Assembly: GCF_000153325.1 (NCBI RefSeq)
Contig: NZ_CH724142.1
Span: 723,189 to 787,188, forward strand
Source of the DNA: Photobacterium sp. SKA34
GTDB lineage: Bacteria; Pseudomonadota; Gammaproteobacteria; Enterobacterales; Vibrionaceae
Direction of reading: 5' to 3'
DNA length: 64,000 nt
The notes beneath the pieces are model-generated. The model made no database searches, was not told where the DNA came from, and saw only the letters and a program-made list of their open reading frames with translations. Of this stretch, positions 16,462 through 26,101 are shown piece by piece; the stretch's first letter is position 1; each line of letters opens with the position of its first letter. The position numbers and the translations under genes were made by a program.

Positions 16462-17644
16462 TGTTTACATCCCCTTTTGCTTGCTTTGCAGAGGATGATT
16501 TTGGTGTCGCTTTCTCTTTAGTCGGTTGAGGTTGAGGTTGAGGTTGAGGTTGAGGTTGAGGTTGAGGTTGAGGTTGAGGTTGAGCAGTTAACTTTGATTT
16601 GTCTTGATTTTCAACTTTAACATTAGAGTTCGTGTTTAAGTTTTGCTGACCGGATACGACAACATGATCACCGACTTTAAGCCCTTTGGTAATTGCAACA
16701 AAACCATCATTAGTATTCTCCCCTAATGCCACAGTTTGCTTTGAGACACCTTTACCATCGTAAAGCCAAACATAACGTTGTTCACCATCAACAACGATCA
16801 CCGTTTGCGGCACAATTGGAAAGGTATGGCTATCATGCGAACGCTCTGTCACTTTAGCAAACATGCCAGGAACTAACAGCTTATCACTATTTTCAACCAC
16901 CGCATGAACATCAATACGACCTGAAGATTGATCAACAAGTGGCGCAATATAATTCACATCGCCAGTAAAATTTTTGTCTTTGTATGCATCAACAGTAATG
17001 GTGACCTTCTGACCAACTTTGGCGTCTGCAAGTTCCTTTTGGCTAATAGAGTAATCGACTTCAACTGGGTCATTTTTGATGATAGTGACAATTGTATCGC
17101 TATCGCTTACTCGGCTTCCAATCGAGTACTTAAAGTTGGTTAATTGTCCATTAAACGGTGCAATCAACTCATAGTTAGACAGCGAATCTTGCTTTTGTTG
17201 TTCATCCACTTTAGCTAAATGCGCTTGTAATTGCTGATTCTCAATATCCTGCTTTGAAATAGAGTCAGGTTGCTTTTTAACAAGTGCCAGCATTCGTTGT
17301 AATTTTGATTGTTCTATCTTGTACTGCGTTTGGGATTTTCTCAGTTCGGCCTTTGCTTGCGTATTATCTAATGCAGCAATAACCTCCCCTTTCTTAACAT
17401 AAGCCCCATCTTTGAAGTATTTCTTTTGCAGTATTTCTGAAGCACTAAACGTTAAAGCCGTAGAATCAACAGCCGTTATCTTCCCGACTTCTTGCATGTC
17501 TTGATTGAACTGTCGATTTTTAACATCTTGAATTTTAATGGGAGTCGGTGCTTTATTGGCAGGCTCTTCAGCCAGAGAAGATAATGCGGTTAAAGAGCAT
17601 GAAACTAACAACATACTTGATAAAACTCTGCCCTTGCTATTCAT
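16448..17644 (-). CDS. RND periplasmic adaptor (membrane fusion protein) with Gln-Pro repeat tail
   Basis: Periplasmic adaptor joining the RND pump to an outer-membrane channel. After a signal sequence (about 25 residues, ending near LSSLAEE), it has the lipoyl half-motif (GKITAVDSTALTF...YVKKGEVIAALDNTQ), an alpha-hairpin, the second lipoyl half (LIAPFNGQLTNFKYSIGSRV) and beta-barrel domains. Near the C-terminus is a run of about eleven Gln-Pro pairs encoded by a perfect hexanucleotide repeat (16524-16583), then a Lys/Ser-rich tail; such a tail is not typical. The frame is open from a GTG at 17662. I prefer ATG 17644, which has AGAG seven bases upstream. Confidence 0.9.
   Translation of the reverse strand: MNSKGRVLSSMLLVSCSLTALSSLAEEPANKAPTPIKIQDVKNRQFNQDMQEVGKITAVDSTALTFSASEILQKKYFKDGAYVKKGEVIAALDNTQAKAELRKSQTQYKIEQSKLQRMLALVKKQPDSISKQDIENQQLQAHLAKVDEQQKQDSLSNYELIAPFNGQLTNFKYSIGSRVSDSDTIVTIIKNDPVEVDYSISQKELADAKVGQKVTITVDAYKDKNFTGDVNYIAPLVDQSSGRIDVHAVVENSDKLLVPGMFAKVTERSHDSHTFPIVPQTVIVVDGEQRYVWLYDGKGVSKQTVALGENTNDGFVAITKGLKVGDHVVVSGQQNLNTNSNVKVENQDKSKLTAQPQPQPQPQPQPQPQPQPQPTKEKATPKSSSAKQAKGDVNNEAA
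16524..16583 (-). repeat. hexanucleotide repeat, ten perfect units
   Basis: Plus strand GGTTGA repeated ten times without error, coding for alternating Gln and Pro in the adaptor protein. Because the unit is six bases, slippage would change the number of Gln-Pro pairs but never the frame. Confidence 0.95.
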
Positions 17645-17865
17645 TGCAATACTCTGCTTCACTTATGGAGGAAGATCACACAATATCACTCTAAATTTTT
17701 CTTTCGTTAAAGTTATGTCAGAACATAATTGCCATTTATTCCTTTGATAACAAAAATTTACACTCAAATTAAACTCGTAAAATATAAAACATTATTCAAT
17801 AGTAATTTGAAAAAGATAAGATGATGATTTGCAATAATATTATTAAGGAATGGTGTTTTGTATAA

Positions 17866-20097
17866 TTAATGAACAACTATTTCACGTTTATCACATACTC
17901 CGTTAATACAAGCAGTGATATGCACATTACCCGAGTAATTCACTAATTTAATTTCATTACCAGTAAATGGTTGGTTATTAACATACCAATCAACCTTTAC
18001 GTTTTCATCTAGCGTTTGTAGCGGTAATACGTCTAATTGATCTTTATAATAATGCTGCCCTGTCACTATTTGCTTAATATATGGCGCAACATTTCCGTTA
18101 TCCTTATGCGAATATTCTTTCCCTTTAGGCGTTGAAATACCCCCTCGTTGCTTTTGCCAGTTTGCTAGAAGTTTCGGCCACGTTGTTTGTGCCGTATCCA
18201 AAGGTGGACGTAAAAAACGCCCATCAGTTTCCAACGTGGGTGGCGTAACTCCTCTTACGGTATAGGCTTTCCTTTGCGAAATACATTGCGCAAGAGGCGT
18301 AATTTGCTTATCACGGCCACTCGGCCAGCAAATAGTTTTTGTCACAACACCTTTCGGCTTTATTCGTTGGTGTTGATCGCGGGGTAACTGATCAAAGGCG
18401 TCAAACATAATAGGTGCGGCTTGTGTCGCTCCTAAATAACCAACAACAGGGCTAGAGTCTGGGCGACCTATCCACACGCCAACGGTAAAATCTGGGCTAA
18501 CACCTATCGACCAAAAATCACGATAGCCATAGCTGGTTCCTGTTTTCCAAGCTATTTGACGTCTTATCGATGGTACGACTCTATCTGGCGCACTTATTTC
18601 GCTCAGTGTTTTAAAAATAATCCAACTTGAAGCTGGTGAAAGTAGCGGTTTACTCACAACTGATTTGGCATTTTGTAGTAGTTGTAAAGGCTGATATTGC
18701 CCATTCATTGCCAGTGTTCGGTACATAGCAGCCAGTGTGATTAAATTGGTTCCTGTCCCGCCTAACCCCACCGCTAAATTTGGTTTTTTATGCTGTAATT
18801 GAATCCCAGCATGTTGCAGTTTTTGATCAAAAATCTCTGGCGTTTCTTTATTAAAAACTTGTATTAAAGGAATATTCAGTGATTGCTTTAATGCCTCACT
18901 CATACTCACTGCACCTTGAAATTTGCCATTTAAGTTTTGTGGCTTATAACCTGAAAACGATGACGGAATATCACTGAGCAAACTTTGAGAATGAATGATC
19001 CCAAGATCAAGGGCCGTACCATAAATAAATGGCTTTAAGGTTGAACCTGGCGATCGAACCGCTTGCACCATATCAACATAAGAAAATCGGCTAACATCAT
19101 TGAAATCAGCTGATCCTTGATAGGCAATAACACTGGCAGATGCATTATCAACCACAACAATAGCCGCAGAACTTTTAGCAGGTAAGCGTTGAGAAACAGT
19201 CGTTAGCAGGCGGTAAATTCGCTTTTGAATATCAGCTCGAATAGTGGTTTGAATAACTGCTTGGTGCGGATAACCTTGCTGTAGCATGCGGCTCAATAAT
19301 GGCGCTTGCAATGGCTGAAAATAAGGGGCTACAACGACGGGTTCCTGTTGCAAAAAGTTCGCACTGTATTGATCGAGCTTGTTATAACGCACTAATCGTT
19401 CAAGCACTTTATTACGCATCGCTTTTGCCCGTTCAGGGAAACGGTCTGGGCGATATAACGATGGCTTTTGCGGTAATACCACCAGTAATGCTGCTTCTGA
19501 CTTTGTTAGAAATTGAGCAGACTTTCCAAAGTAACGTTGCGCCGCAGCCTCAACCCCTTCGATATTGCCACCAAACGGAGCAAGATTTAAATACAAGGTT
19601 AAGATCTGATCTTTACTAAAAGACCATTCTAGCTGAAGCGCACGAAATAACTGGTTTAGTTTACCTGACAATGAACGTGAATGCGGTGATATTAAACGTG
19701 CGACTTGCATGGTTAATGTTGAGCCACCAGAGACAACATGCCCATTAACACCCCATTGCCATGCAGCACGAAAGATCGAAAAGGGATTAAATCCTGGATG
19801 GAAATAAAACCAACGATCTTCATAGGTTAATAACGCTTGTCGATAAAAAGGATCAACTTGCTCCAGTGAATTTAGTTGCGTTCGACGGACCCCTTGCATA
19901 TCTGCAAATGCTCGCAGTACCTCTCCTTCTTGACTTTTAATAACAACCGCAGAGCCATTAGGATAAAGTGGCGGTAATGGAAATACGTAATTAAGCACCA
20001 CACCACCAGCAGCAAATAATGCAATGGTTATACAACAAGCCCGCAACCACGTTTTATAACGTGATGCAGGCTGTTGAACAGAGTGATTACTTTTCAA
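17866..20097 (-). CDS. pbpC: penicillin-binding protein 1C
   Basis: Bifunctional peptidoglycan synthase of the PBP1C type. The 743-residue protein has an N-terminal membrane anchor (about residues 15-40). The GT51 transglycosylase domain carries YEDRWFYFHPGFNPFSIFR (catalytic Glu near residue 92) and GGSTLTMQVAR. The transpeptidase domain has the SxxK motif in SPGSTLKPF (about residue 350) and KTGTSYGYRD. A C-terminal BiPBP_C domain follows. The start is TTG, overlapping the end of yfhM by 11 bases (TTGAAAAGTAA), so translation is coupled to yfhM. The pair is a conserved unit thought to repair peptidoglycan after host or predator attack. Confidence 0.95.
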   Translation of the reverse strand: MKSNHSVQQPASRYKTWLRACCITIALFAAGGVVLNYVFPLPPLYPNGSAVVIKSQEGEVLRAFADMQGVRRTQLNSLEQVDPFYRQALLTYEDRWFYFHPGFNPFSIFRAAWQWGVNGHVVSGGSTLTMQVARLISPHSRSLSGKLNQLFRALQLEWSFSKDQILTLYLNLAPFGGNIEGVEAAAQRYFGKSAQFLTKSEAALLVVLPQKPSLYRPDRFPERAKAMRNKVLERLVRYNKLDQYSANFLQQEPVVVAPYFQPLQAPLLSRMLQQGYPHQAVIQTTIRADIQKRIYRLLTTVSQRLPAKSSAAIVVVDNASASVIAYQGSADFNDVSRFSYVDMVQAVRSPGSTLKPFIYGTALDLGIIHSQSLLSDIPSSFSGYKPQNLNGKFQGAVSMSEALKQSLNIPLIQVFNKETPEIFDQKLQHAGIQLQHKKPNLAVGLGGTGTNLITLAAMYRTLAMNGQYQPLQLLQNAKSVVSKPLLSPASSWIIFKTLSEISAPDRVVPSIRRQIAWKTGTSYGYRDFWSIGVSPDFTVGVWIGRPDSSPVVGYLGATQAAPIMFDAFDQLPRDQHQRIKPKGVVTKTICWPSGRDKQITPLAQCISQRKAYTVRGVTPPTLETDGRFLRPPLDTAQTTWPKLLANWQKQRGGISTPKGKEYSHKDNGNVAPYIKQIVTGQHYYKDQLDVLPLQTLDENVKVDWYVNNQPFTGNEIKLVNYSGNVHITACINGVCDKREIVVH

Positions 20098-23000
20098 TGG
20101 TTACCATGTCTTGCTTAGACCAGTACACAGCATGTTGTGATGGCTGATACATCGACTCCATGTAAATTGGCGGAATAGTAAAGGTTCCCGGTACTTCAGC
20201 ACGTAATAAATAAGCAATTAAATAGGTTTTATCCTTATCAAATGACTGCGAAATCACATAACGGTCATTTCGATATTCACTATGATCTGGCGAGCTTAAT
20301 GTCATATCTTTTGGTGCCAACGTTGCTACATCAAGCCCTTGATTGAGAGCGGGATTTTCTAATACAAAACCAGCTGGGATCATCTTAGACAGTAACCCTT
20401 CATTTACTCGTTGGTTGAGATTAACATTCAATACAACCAATAATCGCTGACCGACTTTTACCGTATTTCCAGTAAATGGCTTGCCGTCTAATTGATAGAC
20501 AGAGCGTGAGAGTGTATTCACTTTTAATGTATTCAACGGATTATCACTATTTGATACCGATTTATTTCGTTGCTGGTATCCCTCACCTTGTAATTTAACG
20601 TACAGCGGCTTGGTATTATGGTTGGTAATTGTTAATCCTTCCGTTAATGGTACTGAAAATGGACCAGTATGCTGCTGATCATAGCCATTAACTGTCACTT
20701 CAAATTGTTGATCTTGATTCAATGTGTGAGTCAATATCGCAGCTTGTAACAATGCACCACGCTCTTGGGTACTCAACCACAATTTATCGCCTGATTCTGC
20801 AACAAGTTGTTCTAATAACTGCTTTTGAATTTCCGCAGTTTTTTGAGCCAAAATACTATTCGATTTTAGTTGCTGCAAAATCAATACTGACAAGGCGCTG
20901 TCACGTAAATTAGAGCCATAATCTTGAAAATAGCTGCTGTAACGTTTAACCGTATGGTAATTATTTAATAATGCTAATGCCTTATCACTATCTCCCACAT
21001 TGGCATAACTTGCCGCAAGCTGTAATTCACTGAGTCCAGATGGAAAGAGTTTAAGACCTAAATTATCAATATCGCTCCACTGAATCAGCCCTTGTTGAGA
21101 CAACACATATGCCGCATACGTTAATGCACTATCCGCATTTTGTTGATTATACGCCCATTGCTTCATTCGTGTTGGGTTCTTCACATATTCGAGGATCTCG
21201 TCTTGCGCCCGTTTCAGCATGGCTTTCGGTACTATATTTGGAAACTTTTTATCAGCACGTAGCAAAAAGTCCGTCACATAAACGGTTAACCAAGGCTGAT
21301 CGTTAACACGACTGCTATACCCATCACTTGGCCATAACGAAAAACCGCCTTGTGATGTTTGCATTGGTTTTAAGTTCATTATCGCTTGATAAATCATATC
21401 TTTATCAGATGGCATCGCTTCAGCATTCGGTGCTTTTCCTTGCGCTTTCAATCGCTGCTCAAACGCTGCTTTTTTAAAGCGAGTTAATTCAGGTAAATCA
21501 TATAAATATGGCAATGCCTTACTGGTTGTTTGCTCTGCACAGCCATACGGATATTGATAAAGATCTCTTGCTTGTTCTATCACACTAAGCATCGGTGTTT
21601 GGCTGATATAAGCAAAGCCTAATTGATCTGGAATCGTATCAAGCCCTTGCCACAATGATGATGTCACTGTCAGCTTTTGTTGCGGTTCTAACAGATCCGA
21701 ATGCATCTTATAAACCCACGGGGTTACTGACTTGATCGGCGTTGCCCATGAACGATCAATATTGATCTTGTTGTTGCTGTTTTGTGACAGCGAGTATGCT
21801 TGCAGTTTGAACTCTGCACGGTTAACGACTATTGGTGAGTCAACTGTAAACGGGACGTTGTAACTTATATGCTCGCCATCCTGTAATGTCAACTTGGCAG
21901 GCAGAAGTGCAATCGCTAAGTTCACGCCTTTGTTGGCGCTTAGTGCCAATGATAACGTCTGCGCTATACCACTAATATTGTGAATATCTACCGTTACACT
22001 CGATTTATCTCCCGCTACGAGAAAACGAGGAATACTCAATTCAGCAACAACAGGTGCTGCAATTTTATTACTTGATACACTTCGACCAACTTGCGAATCA
22101 TTAAATGTCGTAATAATTAACTGCCCTTCACCGTTGTAATCAGGGATAGCTAATTTCACATTCGCCTTGCCGTTTTCTACCATTATCGGCTTGGACATTA
22201 AAATAACGGTTTTACTTTCAACTAAATCGTCATTTTTATTATCAGTACGCGTAACGCTATCGCTACCGAAACGAGATTGAGCAAAGGGATTGGGACGTAA
22301 ATCATAAAGACGTGAATACAGATCAACCACATCCGCGCTATAACGGCGCTGTGCAAACAAGTAGTTAAATGGATCTTGTGGTTTAAAACGGCTGAGGTTA
22401 ATAATGCCTTTATCCACCAGCGAAACCGTTACCCAAGTATTGTTTTGCTGAGCACTTGCAATACCAGCAACGGTAATTGGAATATCTAAGGTCGTTAACG
22501 GACGAATAATTGACGGCACTGTCGCTTTTATTGAGAGTTTTCTCGTATCACGATTAAGCTTAACAGGCTTAATTCCAAAATAACGTTTCGGCGCATTATC
22601 AGCATTACCTGTTAACGTAGCGGTTAAATAAATATCGTGACGATTTAACCCCTGTGGCAATGGAATCTCAATATCTTGTTCGCCTTTCGTTACCTTAGTG
22701 CGCTGCGACCAAATCACTTTATCCGTTTCTATCGTCACCAATAAGCTACCTGCAATCGGTGCGGTGATCGCTGAACGGATATTCTCTCCTGCATGATATC
22801 GTGACTGATCAAAAGAAATATCAAGATGCTCAGGCTTGGCTTTTATTGGCTGGTAACCATCATACCAACCTGCATAGAATTGATATTCAGTGACTGTTTT
22901 ACTCGCTTGATCAGTCACTGTAATGCGGTACTGCCCCCATTTAGTCGCAAAAGACAATCGATGACTTTTTCCTTCTTCAACATGAATAGTTTGCGAAGAC

Positions 23001-24721
23001 ATCGCTTTCCAACGTGCTTGTTTCTTGCGCTGCCAACCAACACCTTCCTCATATAACCAATAGTAAGGTCCCTGATCGTAATCTACTTTCACGGTTAAAT
23101 CGCCAGTAAGACGATGTTGACCATTCTGGCTTAATAGCGCGATATCAAATTGAGGTTGAGCATCATAACCAACACTTTTTTGCAGCGGTTTTACTCCAGC
23201 TATTGGGCTATCTTTCCACACCGTGTAACGTAAATCCCGTTGCACAGCGGCTCCACCCGTTTCTAATAAACTGAAATTAACTACCGCATTAACTGGTGAT
23301 TGAATTTTAGCTGCTGAAGGTGTTGGTAAGACAATCTCTGCTTTCCCTTCAGCAGATAGTGTTTGCTTATCTAATTGCTGATAACGGCTTGCCAATGAAA
23401 ATCGCTTACCGACTCGATAATCACTGTATTTACCGCTAAAGCTCGACGTTGGGTTATACATTACCTCGGCTGTAACGCTATTACCCGCAGCTGGGCTACC
23501 AAATAAATAGCGTCCACTCAGTCCAACCTTGGTTCGACTGCCTGCCATGACAAGCTTTGCAGGATCAGTAAAGGTTAAATCCATTCGTTCAGGAACAAAC
23601 TCTTCTAGTTCGAAAAAATATTGGCTGATCGGCTTTTGAGCTTCAGGGTCGAGCCTTACTTCAACGGTATAACGTCCCGTACGCCAACTAGATGTAGTAT
23701 TCAGTTGCTTAGAATAAAAGCTAGCCGCTTGCGGAGAGAGTTGCTCAGATAACACCACATCATTACGTGGATCTAATACCGTTAATGTGATCGGCTGATC
23801 TTTTATTGCCAGACCATCTTGATCACGCAGCAAAATATTTAACGGTAATGATTCACCCGGTTTAACTAAATCACGGTTACTGTAAATAAATGCTTCATAA
23901 GGTTGATAAGATCGTCCTCCTACATTGCTATCTGATAAATCTAATGGCGCTTCACGCAAAGGTAAAATACCAATCTCTTCTTGTTGTTGGGATTTCTGTT
24001 GCAATGAAGGATCGAGTTGGCGTTCTACTGCTGTTATATTGGTACGAGCAATAACGATATCGGTGTTTTTCGCCACAATATCAAAGTTGGCTTCACCTTT
24101 ATGGTCGATGAGTGCTGTTCTAAACAGTTTATGATCGCGATAAATATCAACACGACCTGAAGTAACAGCTTCACCCGTTGATAAACGTGACACAGAAAAA
24201 CTTGCTTGATGGGTATTTAAACGTGCTTGAATACCAATATCTGTTAATAACACATGTTTAACTTTTAGCTCATCAAACGCGCCAGGTGCCTTTAACACCA
24301 CAACATACCAACCTGAAGGCAAGTGATGTGAAAGAGGGATGCGCGCTGCAGTTTGTTGATTTAATTTGCTTGGCGGTAATGTAAAACGATCAGCATAAAC
24401 ACTTTCATAAGCGTGTTGTAAACGTTCTAAACCATAAGGGCCTAGGTTATCTAACAGGTAGCTATCATTTAAGAAGGTATCAGGGTCAGTAATATGTAAA
24501 ATTTCAACATCAACTTTATCAAGATTCATAAAGTTAATTGGAATTGATTGGTGCTGAGATTGCGGAACTAAAGGGCCATTACCAATCACTTCCACCATGG
24601 GTGGCTGACGAATAGGATCTTTCTCTTGATTAGCGTAAGCGGTAGCAGACAACATAAAACTAAAAAATAACGCTATTAAATATAATCCCGCTACCGATGG
24701 TTCTGTTCCCATTCTTCGCAT
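20087..24721 (-). CDS. yfhM: bacterial alpha-2-macroglobulin (YfhM family)
   Basis: Periplasmic protease trap. The 1544-residue protein has a signal sequence (LYLIALFFSFMLSATAYA, cleavage after AYA near residue 32), repeated macroglobulin domains, and the thioester motif in YPYGCAEQTTS (about residue 1060), which in this family covalently captures proteases that cut the bait region. E. coli YfhM is an inner-membrane lipoprotein of 1653 residues. Here no lipobox cysteine follows the signal, so this copy may be free in the periplasm unless anchored otherwise. ATG 24721 has GGGG six bases before it. pbpC follows with an 11-base overlap. Confidence 0.93.
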   Translation of the reverse strand: MRRMGTEPSVAGLYLIALFFSFMLSATAYANQEKDPIRQPPMVEVIGNGPLVPQSQHQSIPINFMNLDKVDVEILHITDPDTFLNDSYLLDNLGPYGLERLQHAYESVYADRFTLPPSKLNQQTAARIPLSHHLPSGWYVVVLKAPGAFDELKVKHVLLTDIGIQARLNTHQASFSVSRLSTGEAVTSGRVDIYRDHKLFRTALIDHKGEANFDIVAKNTDIVIARTNITAVERQLDPSLQQKSQQQEEIGILPLREAPLDLSDSNVGGRSYQPYEAFIYSNRDLVKPGESLPLNILLRDQDGLAIKDQPITLTVLDPRNDVVLSEQLSPQAASFYSKQLNTTSSWRTGRYTVEVRLDPEAQKPISQYFFELEEFVPERMDLTFTDPAKLVMAGSRTKVGLSGRYLFGSPAAGNSVTAEVMYNPTSSFSGKYSDYRVGKRFSLASRYQQLDKQTLSAEGKAEIVLPTPSAAKIQSPVNAVVNFSLLETGGAAVQRDLRYTVWKDSPIAGVKPLQKSVGYDAQPQFDIALLSQNGQHRLTGDLTVKVDYDQGPYYWLYEEGVGWQRKKQARWKAMSSQTIHVEEGKSHRLSFATKWGQYRITVTDQASKTVTEYQFYAGWYDGYQPIKAKPEHLDISFDQSRYHAGENIRSAITAPIAGSLLVTIETDKVIWSQRTKVTKGEQDIEIPLPQGLNRHDIYLTATLTGNADNAPKRYFGIKPVKLNRDTRKLSIKATVPSIIRPLTTLDIPITVAGIASAQQNNTWVTVSLVDKGIINLSRFKPQDPFNYLFAQRRYSADVVDLYSRLYDLRPNPFAQSRFGSDSVTRTDNKNDDLVESKTVILMSKPIMVENGKANVKLAIPDYNGEGQLIITTFNDSQVGRSVSSNKIAAPVVAELSIPRFLVAGDKSSVTVDIHNISGIAQTLSLALSANKGVNLAIALLPAKLTLQDGEHISYNVPFTVDSPIVVNRAEFKLQAYSLSQNSNNKINIDRSWATPIKSVTPWVYKMHSDLLEPQQKLTVTSSLWQGLDTIPDQLGFAYISQTPMLSVIEQARDLYQYPYGCAEQTTSKALPYLYDLPELTRFKKAAFEQRLKAQGKAPNAEAMPSDKDMIYQAIMNLKPMQTSQGGFSLWPSDGYSSRVNDQPWLTVYVTDFLLRADKKFPNIVPKAMLKRAQDEILEYVKNPTRMKQWAYNQQNADSALTYAAYVLSQQGLIQWSDIDNLGLKLFPSGLSELQLAASYANVGDSDKALALLNNYHTVKRYSSYFQDYGSNLRDSALSVLILQQLKSNSILAQKTAEIQKQLLEQLVAESGDKLWLSTQERGALLQAAILTHTLNQDQQFEVTVNGYDQQHTGPFSVPLTEGLTITNHNTKPLYVKLQGEGYQQRNKSVSNSDNPLNTLKVNTLSRSVYQLDGKPFTGNTVKVGQRLLVVLNVNLNQRVNEGLLSKMIPAGFVLENPALNQGLDVATLAPKDMTLSSPDHSEYRNDRYVISQSFDKDKTYLIAYLLRAEVPGTFTIPPIYMESMYQPSQHAVYWSKQDMVTIEK

Positions 24722-24980
24722 CACTTTCCCCTTTAAAAGTTACTCAAGTCTATGCACTGCATACGGTGTAATTCTATACAGAAAAGCAGATTTATTCATC
24801 TGAACATCGCTATATGTTTTCTAAAACGTTCTAAATTTTTTAATAAAATTAATAATATATTTAACCATGACTTCATGGGTAGCTGTGAATACAGGCAATT
24901 GTCCTTTTTAACTTAGTGCCATTATCCGTTATAATCATCATCACTTTTTTAAAGATATTACTTACAGGTGTAGCGACAAT

Positions 24981-25316
24981 ATGGCTAATCAACCTAATTT
25001 TACTGATGAAGAATATAAAGCATTTGCGGAATTAATGGATTCATACAATCGTACGTTCGCCGTATCTATCACGACATTAGTATTAGCGGTAATTGGTTTT
25101 ATTATTGCAGAAGTTCAGGTTGGCTATTTAATTACTAACAATATTCGTTGGCTGTTCGGCTTACTGGTTATGCTCCCTCTTGCCGTCACCTCAATTGGGA
25201 CAAAATACGACTTTAACCACCTGACTTTTAGTATGCCTAAAACTATCTTGTATAGCGTACTCAATCTCGTTGCTCTAATTTCAATTATCGCGATCGTGGT
25301 TATGCTTAACAGCTGA
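24981..25316 (+). CDS. hypothetical small membrane protein, three helices
   Basis: A 111-residue protein with a short acidic N-terminus (FTDEEYKAFAELMDSYNRT) and three hydrophobic segments at about residues 28-50, 55-72 and 86-108. The start has AGGTG about ten bases upstream. I do not recognise the family. It ends before a strong bidirectional terminator and converges on the MscS-like gene. The upstream 256 bases hold no gene. Confidence 0.7.
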   Translation: MANQPNFTDEEYKAFAELMDSYNRTFAVSITTLVLAVIGFIIAEVQVGYLITNNIRWLFGLLVMLPLAVTSIGTKYDFNHLTFSMPKTILYSVLNLVALISIIAIVVMLNS

Positions 25317-25343
25317 GTCCATATCGATAAATATCGTACATAC

Positions 25344-25388
25344 AAAAATCCCCTTGCTGATAATTTATCTTCCAGCAAGGGGATTTTT
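25344..25388. terminator. strong bidirectional terminator
   Basis: AAAAATCCCCTTGCTG and CAGCAAGGGGATTTTT form a perfect 16-bp stem around a 13-base loop, with A/T tails on both sides, between two convergent genes. Confidence 0.9.
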
Positions 25389-25411
25389 ACATCTGTAACC
25401 GTTAGACCTTA

Positions 25412-25891
25412 TCAATCGTTGTTGGGGCATTCATTAATGGTGATTTTGTCACTTAGGAAAAGTGAATTGGGGATCAGGTGAGTCGCGTCTTGTTCTTTAA
25501 TTGTAATGTAACGTAAGTTCAAATCTACGACTTGCCCTTTAGAGTCCGCGACTTCAATATGATCACCTAATTTTATCGGTTTATACAAAACAATCATCAC
25601 CCCAGCAACAAGATTAGATATCGCATCTTTCAAAGCAAAGCCTAGCGCAAATCCTGTTAATCCTAATCCTGTGACTAAACCTGTCACATCAAAACCTAAT
25701 TTTGAAAACGCCAGAACCGCACCTACAATTATTAATATCGTTCTCTGTGAATTGGACATTAATCGAAATGAACCTGATGCCTCAGACTCAAAACGCTGTG
25801 ACAGTTGTTTCAATGTTTTATCAATGACAATACTGATGACAATACAAAACAAAAAGGCGCCGATTGCCTGAACAACGTTATTATCCATCAT
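25412..25891 (-). CDS. small MscS-family mechanosensitive ion channel
   Basis: A 159-residue minimal MscS-like protein. It has two to three membrane helices, with the pore-lining TM3 glycine/alanine pattern in GLVTGLGLTGFALGFALKDAISNLVAGVMI (cited by position, about residues 71-100). The beta domain follows (YKPIKLGDHIEV...GQVVDLNLRYITIK, then IPNSLFLSDKI). The C-terminal alpha/beta vestibule domain of E. coli MscS (286 residues) is missing. It would sit in the inner membrane and release solutes on hypo-osmotic shock; channel activity of such a short form is unproven. GGAAG precedes the start. Confidence 0.88.
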   Translation of the reverse strand: MMDNNVVQAIGAFLFCIVISIVIDKTLKQLSQRFESEASGSFRLMSNSQRTILIIVGAVLAFSKLGFDVTGLVTGLGLTGFALGFALKDAISNLVAGVMIVLYKPIKLGDHIEVADSKGQVVDLNLRYITIKEQDATHLIPNSLFLSDKITINECPNND

Positions 25892-26101
25892 TTGTACTTC
25901 CTTTCCTTGAACAAACTTAAATATAACTTACTGATTTTATTTTCAATAATATTAAATCATGCCAATAAGTATCATTATTGACAATGAATTCTCTAGAAAT
26001 TCAACGAACGCTGACATTCACACAAACCATATCAATATTATCAAGCAGAATTTTGAATGATGTATCAGGTTGTATTTATGACCTGATCAGGGAGTTTGTT
26101 G

